A stretch of 64,000 nt of DNA. Source: Streptomyces sp. NRRL F-6676. Lineage in GTDB: Bacteria; Actinomycetota; Actinomycetes; Streptomycetales; Streptomycetaceae. The position numbers were made by a program, and so were the translations under genes. Each line of letters opens with the position of its first letter. The first letter of the stretch is position 1. The stretch spans positions 372,001-436,000 of the forward strand of contig NZ_JOHS01000010.1 of assembly GCF_000725625.1 (NCBI RefSeq), read 5' to 3'. The notes under the pieces were generated by a model. It saw only the letters and a list, made by a program, of their open reading frames with translations, was not told where the DNA came from and searched no databases. This document shows positions 9,935 to 19,236 of the stretch, piece after piece.

Positions 9935-10954
9935 ATGCTCAGTGAACGCAGGCTCGAAGTGCTGCGCGCCATCGTCCAGGACTATGTGGGCACCGAGGAG
10001 CCGGTCGGTTCCAAGGCGCTCACCGAGCGGCACAGCCTGGGCGTCTCCCCGGCCACCGTGCGCAACGACATGGCGGCCCTCGAGGACGAGGGCTACATCG
10101 CGCAGCCGCACACCAGCGCCGGGCGCATCCCCACGGACAAGGGCTACCGCCTCTTCGTCGACAAACTGGCCGGCGTCAAACCGATGACGGCGCCCGAGCG
10201 GCGGGCGATCCAGAACTTCCTCGACGGCGCCGTCGACCTGGACGACGTCGTCGCCCGTACGGTGCGGCTGCTCGCGCAGCTGACCCGGCAGGTGGCGGTC
10301 GTGCAGTACCCGTCGCTCACCCGCTCGACCGTGCGGCACGTGGAGTTGCTGTCGCTCGCCCCCGCGCGGGTGATGCTGGTGCTGATCACGGATACCGGGC
10401 GGGTCGAACAGCGCATGGTCGACTGCCCGGCGCCGTTCGGCGAGGCCGCGCTCGCGGATCTGCGGGCCCGGCTGAACAGCAGGGTCGCGGGGCGCCGCTT
10501 CGCGGACGTGCCGCCGCTCGTCCAGGACCTCCCGGAGGCGTTCGAGGAACCGGAGGACCGCGCGACGGTCTCCACGGTCCTCTCCACGCTCCTGGAGACG
10601 CTCGTCGAGGAGACCGAGGAACGGCTGATGATCGGCGGCACCGCCAATCTCACCCGCTTCGGACATGACTTCCCTCTCACCATCCGGCCCGTCCTGGAGG
10701 CGCTGGAGGAGCAGGTCGTGCTCCTCAAGTTGCTGGGCGAGGCGAAGGATTCGGCCATGACCGTGCGTATCGGTCACGAGAACGCCCACGAGGGACTCAA
10801 CTCCACGTCCGTCGTCTCCGTCGGCTACGGTTCGGGCGGCGAGGCAGTAGCCAAACTCGGCGTGGTCGGACCGACCCGCATGGATTACCCGGGAACGATG
10901 GGAGCGGTACGAGCGGTGGCACGGTACGTCGGACAGATCCTGGCGGAGTCTTAA
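9935..10954 (+). CDS. hrcA: Heat-inducible transcription repressor HrcA
   Basis: 339 residues, the usual HrcA length. The N-terminal winged helix begins [18 protein letters not shown] and includes the family signature [18 protein letters not shown]. The central and C-terminal parts form the GAF-like and dimerisation regions. The ATG at 9935 is preceded by GGAGGTG at 9921. The repressor binds the CIRCE site just upstream and, in streptomycetes, also the groESL promoters. It is followed after one base by dnaJ2, so the two are co-translated. This pairing, without grpE or dnaK, is the classic actinobacterial second dnaJ locus. Confidence 0.95.
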   Translation: MLSERRLEVLRAIVQDYVGTEEPVGSKALTERHSLGVSPATVRNDMAALEDEGYIAQPHTSAGRIPTDKGYRLFVDKLAGVKPMTAPERRAIQNFLDGAVDLDDVVARTVRLLAQLTRQVAVVQYPSLTRSTVRHVELLSLAPARVMLVLITDTGRVEQRMVDCPAPFGEAALADLRARLNSRVAGRRFADVPPLVQDLPEAFEEPEDRATVSTVLSTLLETLVEETEERLMIGGTANLTRFGHDFPLTIRPVLEALEEQVVLLKLLGEAKDSAMTVRIGHENAHEGLNSTSVVSVGYGSGGEAVAKLGVVGPTRMDYPGTMGAVRAVARYVGQILAES

Positions 10955-10955
10955 G

Positions 10956-12092
10956 GTGGCCACGGACTACTACGCCGTACTCGGCGTGCGCCGCGACGCG
11001 TCGCAGGATGAGATCAAGAAGGCCTTCCGGCGGCTCGCCCGCGAGCTGCATCCGGACGTCAACCCCGATCCCAAGACGCAGGAGCGCTTCAAGGAGATCA
11101 ACGCCGCCTACGAGGTGTTGTCGGACCCGCAGAAGAAGCAGGTCTACGACCTCGGCGGCGACCCCCTCTCGCAGAGCGGCGGGGGCGGTGCGGGTGGCTT
11201 CGGCGCCGGCGGCTTCGGCAACTTCTCCGACATCATGGACGCGTTCTTCGGTACGGCGTCGCAGCGGGGGCCGCGCTCGCGCACCCGCCGGGGCCAGGAC
11301 GCGATGATCCGCATCGACGTCGAACTCGACGAGGCGGCCTTCGGCACGACGAAGGACATCCAGGTCGACACGGCGGTCGTCTGCACGACCTGCAACGGCG
11401 AGGGGGCCGCGCCCGGCACCTCCGCGCAGACCTGCGACATGTGCCGCGGCCGCGGCGAGGTCTCGCAGGTCACGCGGTCCTTCCTCGGCCAGGTCATGAC
11501 CTCCCGGCCCTGCCCCCAGTGCCAGGGCTTCGGCACGGTCGTCCCGACCCCGTGCCCGGAGTGCGCGGGCGACGGGCGGATCCGGTCCCGGCGCACGCTG
11601 ACGGTGAAGATCCCCGCCGGTGTCGACAACGGCACGCGGATCCAGCTCGCGGGGGAGGGCGAGGTCGGTCCGGGCGGTGGTCCCGCCGGCGACCTCTACG
11701 TGGAGATCCACGAGACCGCGCACTCCCAGTTCCAGCGCCGCGGCGACGACCTGCACTGCACGGTGACGATCCCGATGACGGCGGCGGCGCTCGGCACGAA
11801 GGTGCCGCTGGAGACGCTGGACGGGCTGGAGGAGATCGACATCCGGCCCGGCACGCAGTCCGGGCAGTCGATCCCGCTGCACGGGCGCGGGGTCACCCAT
11901 CTGCGCGGTGGGGGGCGGGGGGATCTCGTGGTGCATGTCGAGGTGCAGACGCCCGGGAAGCTCGATCCCGAGCAGGAGCGGTTGCTGCGGGAGCTGGCGA
12001 AGCTGCGGGGTGAGGAACGGCCGACGGGGCAGTTCCAGCCGGGGCAGCAGGGGTTGTTCTCGCGCCTGAAGGACGCGTTCAACGGCCGCTAG
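10956..12092 (+). CDS. dnaJ2: Chaperone DnaJ (DnaJ2)
   Basis: 378-residue type I J-protein that stimulates DnaK ATPase and delivers clients. The J domain begins TDYYAVLGV with the HPD tripeptide at about 32-34. A short Gly/Phe region (GGAGGFGAGGFGNF) follows. The zinc region has four CxxCxGxG-type repeats (CTTCNGEG, CDMCRGRG, CPQCQGFG, CPECAGDG), then two beta-barrel substrate domains. Start GTG at 10956, one base after the hrcA stop, implying translational coupling and HrcA/CIRCE control. A GC-rich repeat lies downstream. Confidence 0.94.
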   Translation: MATDYYAVLGVRRDASQDEIKKAFRRLARELHPDVNPDPKTQERFKEINAAYEVLSDPQKKQVYDLGGDPLSQSGGGGAGGFGAGGFGNFSDIMDAFFGTASQRGPRSRTRRGQDAMIRIDVELDEAAFGTTKDIQVDTAVVCTTCNGEGAAPGTSAQTCDMCRGRGEVSQVTRSFLGQVMTSRPCPQCQGFGTVVPTPCPECAGDGRIRSRRTLTVKIPAGVDNGTRIQLAGEGEVGPGGGPAGDLYVEIHETAHSQFQRRGDDLHCTVTIPMTAAALGTKVPLETLDGLEEIDIRPGTQSGQSIPLHGRGVTHLRGGGRGDLVVHVEVQTPGKLDPEQERLLRELAKLRGEERPTGQFQPGQQGLFSRLKDAFNGR

Positions 12093-12164
12093 GCGGCCGG
12101 GGGTTCCTCGCAACGCCGCCGGGTCGGGGTGGGGTGGGGTTCGCCGGCGGGCGCGGGTGCGTCG

Positions 12165-12315
12165 TGGCTTGTCGCGCAGTTCCCCGCGCCCCTCAAGGGG
12201 CGCGGGGCTGTGCCACCGTGCGGCTCCGCCGCGTGGGCGCGACGGGGTCACAGGGGGCGGAGCCCGTGAGGGTGGGACGGGCAGGGGCGGCGGGGGCGGA
12301 AAAGCCTGCGGAACC
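12165..12315. repeat. Intergenic palindromic repeat, single-sided copy
   Basis: The dnaJ2 to oxygenase gap holds gcgcagttccccgcgcccct followed by aggggcgcggggct, then gtgcggctccgccgcgtggg and a trailing gggcggagcccgtgagggtg...ggcaggggcggcgggggcgg. It is the same family as at 7895-8130 but with only the right-hand outer arm. The hairpin could end the hrcA-dnaJ2 transcript. Confidence 0.7.
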
Positions 12316-12356
12316 GTCGATTCGGACTTGTCAGGGGGACGTGGCACCATGCGGGC

Positions 12357-13442
12357 ATGTCCTCCCCGCTGACCGATCTGTTCCCGCACCCGATCGTGCA
12401 GGCCCCCATGGCCGGCGGCGTATCGGTCCCGCGGCTGGCCGCCGCCGTCAGCGACGCCGGCGGCCTCGGTTTCCTCGCCGCCGGCTACAAGACCGCCGAC
12501 GGCCTCTACCAGGAGATCAAGCAGATCCGCGGCCTCACGGCCCGCCCCTTCGGCGTGAACCTCTTCCTCCCGCAGACCGAGCACGGCGACCCCGCGGCCG
12601 TCGAGGTCTACGCCCACCAGCTCGCCGGCGAGGCCGCCTGGTACGAGACGGAGCTCGGCGACCGCGACAGCGGCCGCGACGACGGCTACGAGGCCAAACT
12701 CGCCGTCCTCCTCGACAACCCCGTCCCCGTCGTCTCCTTCCACTTCGGCGCCCCCGGCCGGGACACCGTCGATGCCCTGCACCGCGCCGGCACCTTCGTC
12801 CTGGCCACCGCCACCACCGCCGAGGAGGCCCTCGCCGTCCAGGAGTGCGGCGCCGACGGCGTGATCGCCCAGGGCATCGAGGCCGGCGGCCACCAGGGCA
12901 CCCACCGCGACCACGCCGAGAACGACGGCACCGGCATCGGACTGCTCGCCCTCCTCGCCCGGGTCCGCGAGACCGTCGGCCTGCCCGTCCTCGCCGCCGG
13001 CGGGCTGATGCGCGGCAGCCAGATCGCCGCCGTCCTCGCCGCCGGCGCCAGCGCGGCCCAGCTCGGCACCGCCTTCCTCGCCACCGACGAGTCCGGCGCC
13101 CACCCCCTGCACAAGCAGGCACTGACCGACCCCCTCTTCGTCCGCACCGAGCAGACCCGCGCCTTCTCCGGCAGACCCGCGCGCGCCCTCGTCAACCGGT
13201 TCCTGCGGGAACACGGCCGCTACGCGCCCGCCGCCTACCCCGAGGTCCACCACCTCACCGCCCCGCTGCGCCGCGCCGCCGCCGCGGCGGGTGACCCGCA
13301 GGGCATGGCACTGTGGGCCGGCCAGGGCCACCGGCTGGCCCGCGCCCTGCCCGCCGGACAGCTCGTCGAACTGCTGGCGGCGGAACTCGACGCGGCGGCG
13401 GCCGGCCTGCCGTCCCACCCGGCGGGAGGCACGACCCGATGA
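12357..13442 (+). CDS. Nitronate monooxygenase family flavoprotein
   Basis: 361 residues of the NMO/2-nitropropane dioxygenase TIM-barrel family, FMN-dependent enzymes that oxidise alkyl nitronates. The N-terminal IVQAPMAGG and AGGLGFLAAGYK are family hallmarks, with GIEAGGHQGTH (about 180-190) carrying the conserved His region, and AAGGLM and GASAAQLGTAFL forming the phosphate-binding end of the barrel. The ATG at 12357 begins MSSPLTDLFPHP. Its stop overlaps the rsmE start (ATGA), so the two are translationally coupled. The real substrate is not predictable; many members detoxify propionate 3-nitronate. Confidence 0.88.
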   Translation: MSSPLTDLFPHPIVQAPMAGGVSVPRLAAAVSDAGGLGFLAAGYKTADGLYQEIKQIRGLTARPFGVNLFLPQTEHGDPAAVEVYAHQLAGEAAWYETELGDRDSGRDDGYEAKLAVLLDNPVPVVSFHFGAPGRDTVDALHRAGTFVLATATTAEEALAVQECGADGVIAQGIEAGGHQGTHRDHAENDGTGIGLLALLARVRETVGLPVLAAGGLMRGSQIAAVLAAGASAAQLGTAFLATDESGAHPLHKQALTDPLFVRTEQTRAFSGRPARALVNRFLREHGRYAPAAYPEVHHLTAPLRRAAAAAGDPQGMALWAGQGHRLARALPAGQLVELLAAELDAAAAGLPSHPAGGTTR

Positions 13443-14188
13443 CGGCACCGGTGTTCGTCGTGGACGAACTGCGCGACGCGGAACCCGAGTTCGTACTGGA
13501 CGGCCCCGAGGGACGGCACGCCGTCTCGGTGAAGCGGCTGCGGCCCGGCGAGGAGGTCGTCCTCACCGACGGCCGGGGCCGCTGGGCCGAGGGCGTCGTC
13601 AAGGCCGCCGAGGGCAAGGACCGGCTCATCGTCACCGGCCTGGCACATGTGCGCGAGGAGCCGGCGGAGCAGCCCCGGATCACCGTCGTCCAGGCGCTGC
13701 CCAAGGGCGACCGGGGCGAACTCGCCGTGGAGACCATGACCGAGGTCGGCGTCGACACGATCGTCCCCTGGCAGGCCGCCCGCTGCATCACCCAGTGGAA
13801 GGGCGAGCGGGGCCTGAAGGCGCTCGCCAAGTGGCGGGCCACCGCGCGCGAGGCCGGCAAGCAGTCCCGCCGGGTCCGCTTCCCGGAGGTCGCGGACGCC
13901 GCGACGACCAGACAGGTTGCCGCACTTCTGGCCAAAGCCGACCTCGCCGCCGTACTGCACTCGGACTTCGAGTACGGCAGCACACCGCTCGCCACCGCCG
14001 AACTCCCCGCCGACGGCGAGATCGTGCTGGTCGTCGGCCCCGAGGGCGGCGTCGCCGCCGACGAGCTGGCGCTGTTCCGGGAGGCGGGTGCGAAGGCGTA
14101 CGTGCTGGGCCGTAGCGTGTTGCGCACCTCGACCGCCGGCACGGCGGCCGCCGCCCTGCTCCTCGGCCGCACCGGCCGCTGGTCGTAG
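13439..14188 (+). CDS. rsmE: 16S rRNA (uracil1498-N3)-methyltransferase RsmE
   Basis: 249-residue SPOUT methyltransferase that methylates U1498 of 16S rRNA. The N-terminal PUA-like part contains RHAVSVKRLRPGEEV, and the C-terminal trefoil knot has VGPEGGVAADE and VLGRSVLRTSTAG, the SAM-binding loops. The start is the ATG overlapping the oxygenase stop; an upstream GTG would add unrelated residues translated out of the oxygenase in another frame. RsmE downstream of dnaJ is a widely conserved actinobacterial arrangement. The VOC gene follows after 22 bp. Confidence 0.93.
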   Translation: MTAPVFVVDELRDAEPEFVLDGPEGRHAVSVKRLRPGEEVVLTDGRGRWAEGVVKAAEGKDRLIVTGLAHVREEPAEQPRITVVQALPKGDRGELAVETMTEVGVDTIVPWQAARCITQWKGERGLKALAKWRATAREAGKQSRRVRFPEVADAATTRQVAALLAKADLAAVLHSDFEYGSTPLATAELPADGEIVLVVGPEGGVAADELALFREAGAKAYVLGRSVLRTSTAGTAAAALLLGRTGRWS

Positions 14189-14210
14189 AAGTCCTCGGGG
14201 GACCTCGTCC

Positions 14211-14603
14211 ATGGAACTCGCCCAAGTCCGGCTGCTCGTCAGCGACTTCGCCGCCTGCTACCGCTTCTACGCCGACGTCCTCGGCCTCAGGCCCCAGTCG
14301 GGCGCGGCGGACGGACCGTACGAGAAGTTCAGCCCGGCCACCGGCTCCGCGGGCATCGCGTTGCAGGACCGGGCGATGATGGCGCGGATCCTGGACGAAC
14401 TGGGCGACGAGGCGACCGGCCACCGCTCACTGGTGGTACTGCGCGTCGACGACCTGGACGCCTACTGCGCACAACTCGCCTCCCGGGGCGCGACCGTGCT
14501 GCACGGTCCCGCGCCCATGACGGACCGGATGCGCGTGGCCCACCTCAAGGACCCCGAGGGCAACGTCGTCGAGTTGCAGGAGTGGCTGCTGCTGCGCGCC
14601 TGA
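14211..14603 (+). CDS. VOC-family (glyoxalase/bleomycin-resistance-like) protein
   Basis: 130 residues with the vicinal-oxygen-chelate fold: an N-terminal MELAQVRLLVSDFAACYRFY strand-helix and a C-terminal DPEGNVVELQEW metal-ligand strand. These serve as dioxygenases, isomerases or drug-binding proteins; nothing indicates which. The ATG at 14211 is chosen because it matches the family N-terminus and sits 22 bp after rsmE, so it is probably the last gene of that operon. Confidence 0.82.
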   Translation: MELAQVRLLVSDFAACYRFYADVLGLRPQSGAADGPYEKFSPATGSAGIALQDRAMMARILDELGDEATGHRSLVVLRVDDLDAYCAQLASRGATVLHGPAPMTDRMRVAHLKDPEGNVVELQEWLLLRA

Positions 14604-14679
14604 CGCGCGCGCCCTTTGCCGCCGGGGGTGGCCGTATGCGCCCTACCGCCGCGCCGGGGGCGGTGGCAGGCTGCCGCGC

Positions 14680-15225
14680 ATGAGGGCAATGACGCGCTCG
14701 AAGGGCGGCCGGGCGGCCGCCGTCGCCGGTCTCGTCGTGGTCGCCGTCGGTGCCGTGGTCGCCTGCGAACCCGGCGCCCTGGGCGGGATGTCGGTCGCCT
14801 ACACCACCGACCAGGCCGCCACCCACGAGCTCGAACGACGGCATGTCGACCTGAGCTGGCTGAGCTGCACCGCCGACTACGGGGACAGGGCGTCCGGCAC
14901 CAAGTCCCCGTCCGCCGCCGCGAAGACGGTCGTCTCCGTCGACTGCCGGGGCAGGACGGACGACGGCAAGGACGTCACCGTCAAGGGCCGCATCACCCGT
15001 GCGGTGGACGGCAAGTGCGTCCGCGGCGGGCTGCGGGCCACCGTCGGCGGCAAGCAGGTCTTCCGCGTCGACGGCCTCGGCGACTGCGAGGGCGCGACCC
15101 CCACCCCGCCGGCCACCTACCGGCCGAACACCCCCGGCCGCCCCGGACCCACCGTCACGGTCACCGCCACCCGCACCATCTGGTGCCACGGCGACCCCAC
15201 CTGCTGGCCCGTGGAGGGCAAGTGA
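14680..15225 (+). CDS. Putative lipoprotein of unknown function
   Basis: 181 residues. The N-terminus has basic residues, a hydrophobic stretch (AAAVAGLVVVAVGAVVAC) and a lipobox VVAC with the modified Cys at about residue 29. The mature part contains six Cys residues (CTADY, DCRGRT, KCVRGG, DCEGAT and two in the tail, IWCHGDPTCWP), plausibly disulphide-linked outside the membrane, and a Pro/Thr-rich linker near residue 140. I do not recognise a family beyond a DUF4333-like impression. The start may instead be the ATG at 14689. It precedes the tricorn-like gene by 46 bp. Confidence 0.72.
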   Translation: MRAMTRSKGGRAAAVAGLVVVAVGAVVACEPGALGGMSVAYTTDQAATHELERRHVDLSWLSCTADYGDRASGTKSPSAAAKTVVSVDCRGRTDDGKDVTVKGRITRAVDGKCVRGGLRATVGGKQVFRVDGLGDCEGATPTPPATYRPNTPGRPGPTVTVTATRTIWCHGDPTCWPVEGK

Positions 15226-15271
15226 TCCGGAACCCTGTCCGCGCGGCCCGGTCGGTGCATAGGGTGAGCTG

Positions 15272-18200
15272 GTGACACAGCCCGCATCGCCCGCGTATCT
15301 CCGGTTCCCGCATCTGCACGGCGACACGGTCGCCTTCACCGCCGAGGACGACGTCTGGGTCGCGCCCCTGGACGGTGGCCGCGCCTGGCGCGTCAGCGCC
15401 GACAACGTCCCCGTGAACCATCCCCGCATCTCCCCGGACGGCACCCGGCTCGCCTGGACCTCCACCCGCGACGGCGCCCCCGAGGTGCACCTCGCGCCCC
15501 TGGACGGCGGGTCCGCGACCCGTCTCACGTACTGGGGGACCAGGACCCAGGTCCGCGGCTGGACCCCCGACGGCGAGGTGCTCGCGCTCAGCACCCACGG
15601 CCAGTCCTCGCTGCGCCGCACCTGGGCCCGCGCGATCCCGCTCGACGGCGGCCCCGCCACCACCCTGCCCTACGGCCCGGTCGGCGACGTCGCGTACGGG
15701 CCGCACACGGTGCTGCTCTCCGCCACCATGGGCCGGGAGGCCGCCTGGTGGAAGCGGTACCGCGGCGGCACCGCGGGCAAGCTGTGGATCGACCGCGAGG
15801 GCGACGGCGAATTCGTCCGGCTGCACGAGGAGTTGGACGGCAACCTGGAGTACCCGTCGTGGGTCGGTGACCGGCTGGCGTTCCTCTCCGACCACGAGGG
15901 CACCGGCGCCCTCTACTCCTCCCTCGCCGACGGCTCCGACCTGCGCCGCCACACCCCGATCGACGGCTTCTACGCCCGCCACGCGGCCACCGACGGCACC
16001 CGTGTCGTCTACTCCTCCGCCGGCGAGCTGTGGATCCTGGACGACCTCGACGGCGCCGAGCCGCGCCGCCTGGAGATCCGGCTCGGCGGGCAGCGCGTCG
16101 ACCTCCAGCCCCAACCGGTTAGCGCCGCCCGCTGGTTCGGTGCCGCCGCCCCCGACCACACCGGCCGCGGCAGCGCCGTAGCCGTACGCGGTGCCGTGCA
16201 CTGGGTCACCCACCGCTCGGGCCCCGCCCGCGCGCTCGCCGACGAGCACGGCGTACGCGCCCGGCTGCCGCGCACCTTCCGCTCGGAGGGCGAGGAGTGG
16301 GTGGTGTGGGTCACCGACGCCGAGGGCGAGGACGCGCTGGAGTTCGCGCCCGCCACCGGCAGCGCCCCCGGCGCCACCCCGCGCCGGCTCGCCGCCGGGC
16401 AGCTCGGCCGGGTGCTCGGGCTCGCCATGGCGCCCGACGGCAGCAAGGCCGCCGTCGCCTCGCACGACGGGCGGATCCTGCTCGTCGAACGGGACAGCGG
16501 CGAGGTCCGTGAGGTCGACCGCAGCGAGGACGGCGAGGCGAGCGGGCTGGTCTTCTCGCCCGACTCCGCCTGGCTCGCCTGGTCCCACCCCGGCGCGCGC
16601 CCGCTGCGCCAGCTCAAGCTCGCCAACACCGCCGATCTGTCGGTGACCGAGGCCACCCCGCTGCGCTTCCGCGACTTCTCGCCCGCCTTCACCCTCGACG
16701 GCAAGCACCTGGCGTTCCTCTCCGCCCGCTCCTTCGACCCGGTCTACGACGAACACGTCTTCGACCTGGCGTTCGTCGGCGGCGTACGCCCGCATCTGAT
16801 CACGCTCGCGGCGACCACCCCGTCCCCGTTCGGACCGCAGCGGCACGGCCGCCCCTTCGACGCGCCCGACAAGGACGAGACCCCCGACAGCGAGGGCACC
16901 CCCACCACCCGTATCGACCTGGACGGACTCGCCGACCGGATCGTCCCGTTCCCCGTCGAGGCCGCCCGCTACTCCACCCTGCGGGCCGCCAAGGACGGCG
17001 TGCTGTGGCTGCGCCACCCCCTCCAGGGCGTCCTCGGCTCCTCGCGCGCCACCCCCGAGGACCCCGATCCCAAGACCGACCTGGAGCGCTACGACCTCGT
17101 CCAGCAGCGCGTCGAACACCTCTCCGGGGACGCCGACCACTACGCCGTCACCGGCGACGGCAAGCGGGTGCTGCTGTGGACCGACAGCCGGCTCAAGGTC
17201 GTCCCCAGCGACCGCCGCGCCTCCGCCGACGAGGACAGCGACACCAACATCTCCGTCGACCTCACCCGCGTCCGGGGGACCGTCGACCCGGCCGCCGAGT
17301 GGCGGCAGATGTACGACGAGACCGGCCGCCTCATGCGCGACAACTTCTGGCGGCCCGACCTCGGCGGCACCGACTGGTCCGCCGTGCTCGACCGCTACCG
17401 GCCGGTCCTGGACCGGCTCGCCACCCACGACGACCTCGTCGACCTGCTCTGGGAGGTCCACGGCGAGCTGGGCACCTCGCACGCCTACGTCACCCCCGGC
17501 GGAGCCTGGGGCGGCTGGTCCGACCGGCGGCAGGGGCTGCTCGGTGCGGACATCTCCCGTCACGAGGACGGCAGTTGGCGCATCGACCGGGTGCTGCCCT
17601 CGGAGACCTCCGACCCCGACGCGCACGCCCCGCTCGCCGCACCGGGCGTCGCCGTGCGCGCGGGCGACGCGATCGTCGCCGTCGGCGGGCGGCCGGTCGA
17701 CCCCGTGACCGGGCCCGGGCCGCTGCTCGTCGGCACGGCGGGCAAGCCGGTGGAGCTGACGGTGTCCCCGGCGGGCGGCGGCGACCTGCGGCACGCGGTC
17801 GTGGTGCCGCTGGAGGACGAGGAGCCGTTGCGCTACCACGCGTGGGTCGCCGACCGGCGGGCCTACGTCCACGAGAAGTCCGGCGGTCGGCTCGGCTATC
17901 TGCACGTGCCGGACATGGTCGGCTCCGGCTGGGCCCAGCTCCATCGCGACCTGCGGGTGGAGGTCGTCCGGGAGGGCCTGGTGGTCGACGTACGGGAGAA
18001 CCGGGGCGGGCACACGTCCCAGCTCGTGGTGGAGAAGCTGGCGCGGCGCATCGTGGGCTGGGACCTGCCGCGCGGGATGCGGCCGTACAGCTACCCGGAG
18101 GACGCGCCGCGCGGCCCCGTCGTGGCCGTCGCGAACGAGTTCTCCGGGTCGGACGGGGACATCGTGAACGCGGCGGTGAAGGCGCTCGGGATCGGGCCGG

Positions 18201-18472
18201 TGGTGGGCACCCGGACGTGGGGCGGTGTCATCGGCATCGACAGCAAGTACCGGTTGGTGGACGGGACGTTGGTGACGCAGCCGAAGTACGCGTTCTGGCT
18301 GGAGGGGTACGGGTGGGGCGTGGAGAACCACGGCGTCGACCCGGACGTGGAGGTGGTGATGGCGCCGCAGGACTATGCGGCGGGCCGCGACCCTCAACTG
18401 GACGAAGCGATCCGGCTGGCCCTGGCGGCCCTGGAGGAGACGCCGGCGAAGCAGCCGCCGACGCTTCCGTAG
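15272..18472 (+). CDS. Tricorn-type serine protease
   Basis: 1066 residues, the usual size of bacterial tricorn homologues, cytosolic peptidases that shorten peptides released by the proteasome. The N-terminal two thirds show beta-propeller WD-like repeats (ISPDGTRLAWTS, FSPDSAWLAWSH and others). The catalytic half has GTSHAYV (Ser-His pair near 735-736), a PDZ-like segment (about 750-850), NEFSGSDGD (nucleophile Ser near 957) and WGVENHG (Glu near 1017), matching the Ser/His/Ser/Glu tetrad of archaeal tricorn. Start GTG at 15272. It stands alone, bounded downstream by a large palindromic repeat. Confidence 0.92.
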   Translation: MTQPASPAYLRFPHLHGDTVAFTAEDDVWVAPLDGGRAWRVSADNVPVNHPRISPDGTRLAWTSTRDGAPEVHLAPLDGGSATRLTYWGTRTQVRGWTPDGEVLALSTHGQSSLRRTWARAIPLDGGPATTLPYGPVGDVAYGPHTVLLSATMGREAAWWKRYRGGTAGKLWIDREGDGEFVRLHEELDGNLEYPSWVGDRLAFLSDHEGTGALYSSLADGSDLRRHTPIDGFYARHAATDGTRVVYSSAGELWILDDLDGAEPRRLEIRLGGQRVDLQPQPVSAARWFGAAAPDHTGRGSAVAVRGAVHWVTHRSGPARALADEHGVRARLPRTFRSEGEEWVVWVTDAEGEDALEFAPATGSAPGATPRRLAAGQLGRVLGLAMAPDGSKAAVASHDGRILLVERDSGEVREVDRSEDGEASGLVFSPDSAWLAWSHPGARPLRQLKLANTADLSVTEATPLRFRDFSPAFTLDGKHLAFLSARSFDPVYDEHVFDLAFVGGVRPHLITLAATTPSPFGPQRHGRPFDAPDKDETPDSEGTPTTRIDLDGLADRIVPFPVEAARYSTLRAAKDGVLWLRHPLQGVLGSSRATPEDPDPKTDLERYDLVQQRVEHLSGDADHYAVTGDGKRVLLWTDSRLKVVPSDRRASADEDSDTNISVDLTRVRGTVDPAAEWRQMYDETGRLMRDNFWRPDLGGTDWSAVLDRYRPVLDRLATHDDLVDLLWEVHGELGTSHAYVTPGGAWGGWSDRRQGLLGADISRHEDGSWRIDRVLPSETSDPDAHAPLAAPGVAVRAGDAIVAVGGRPVDPVTGPGPLLVGTAGKPVELTVSPAGGGDLRHAVVVPLEDEEPLRYHAWVADRRAYVHEKSGGRLGYLHVPDMVGSGWAQLHRDLRVEVVREGLVVDVRENRGGHTSQLVVEKLARRIVGWDLPRGMRPYSYPEDAPRGPVVAVANEFSGSDGDIVNAAVKALGIGPVVGTRTWGGVIGIDSKYRLVDGTLVTQPKYAFWLEGYGWGVENHGVDPDVEVVMAPQDYAAGRDPQLDEAIRLALAALEETPAKQPPTLP

Positions 18473-18810
18473 GGGTTTTCCGCCCCCGCCGCCCCTACCC
18501 TTCCCGTCCCTTCAAGGGGCTCCGCCCCTTGCACCCCGGAGAGCTCGGGTGGGTGGGGTTGTGTGGGGGCGTGCGGGTGGGTGGGGACTTCTCGCGCAGT
18601 TCCCCGCGCCCCTTGGAAGCCGGGGGCACCCCCCGGCTTTTTAGGGGCGCGGGGAACTGCGCGAACAACCACGACGCACCCGCACCCGCCAACGCACCCA
18701 CCCACCCGAGTCCTTCCGCCTATCCCCGCCCGGAGGGCGCCGGGGTCGAAGGGGCGGAGCCCCTTGAAGGGACGGGAAGGGTAGGGGCGGCGGGGGCGAA
18801 AAAAACTGCC
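18473..18810. repeat. Long nested inverted repeat after the tricorn-type gene
   Basis: Apart from the repeat the 395-bp gap shows no gene. Left outer arm about 18482-18538 (cgcccccgccgcccctaccc onward) and right outer arm about 18748-18802 are complementary over some 55 bases with about two mismatches. Inside is a second hairpin (gcgcagttccccgcgcccct, aggggcgcggggaactgcgc), and within that ccgggggcacccccccgg-like sequence followed by ttttt. The innermost part resembles an intrinsic terminator for the tricorn transcript. Confidence 0.85.
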
Positions 18811-18867
18811 CGGTGCGGCCGATAGCATGCCCGCAGCGTGATCCACCCGCCCGCGAGGAGGAACCCC

Positions 18868-19221
18868 ATGGCCGGAGAGCCGCAGGACGACTGCCTGTTC
18901 TGCAAGATCGTCGCGGGCCAGGTCCCCGCCACCATCGTCCGCGAGACCGACACCACCCTCGCGTTCCGCGACATCAACCCCCAGGCCCCCACCCACGTCC
19001 TCGTCATCCCCAAGGCCCACCACCGCGACGCCGCCACCCTCGCCACCGCGGACCCCGCCCTCGCCGCGGACGTCCTCCGCGAGACTCAGGCGGTCGCCAC
19101 CGACGAGGGACTCGACAGCTACCGCATCGTGTTCAACACGGGCGCCGACGCCGGCCAGACCGTCTTCCACACCCACGCCCACGTCCTCGGCGGCCGCGGC
19201 CTCCAGTGGCCCCCCGGCTAG
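18868..19221 (+). CDS. HIT family protein (histidine triad nucleotide-binding hydrolase)
   Basis: 117 residues, the size of HINT-type purine nucleoside phosphoramidases. CLFCKIVAG near the N-terminus and the C-terminal HTHAHVLGG are the HIT signatures; the central His of the triad is the nucleophile. ATG at 18868 is preceded by GAGGAGGAA, a strong ribosome site. rnz follows after 15 bp and the adenine deaminase gene after that, so a three-gene operon is likely, linking nucleotide hydrolysis, tRNA maturation and purine salvage by position only. Confidence 0.92.
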   Translation: MAGEPQDDCLFCKIVAGQVPATIVRETDTTLAFRDINPQAPTHVLVIPKAHHRDAATLATADPALAADVLRETQAVATDEGLDSYRIVFNTGADAGQTVFHTHAHVLGGRGLQWPPG

Positions 19222-19236
19222 CCCGGAGCACCCACC

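Noticed and set aside
15161..18397. A 1078-codon open frame antisense to the tricorn-type gene
   Set aside because: Codon bias shadow: composition dominated by Arg, Val, Gly, His and Pro, no motifs, and the sense strand has an intact active site.
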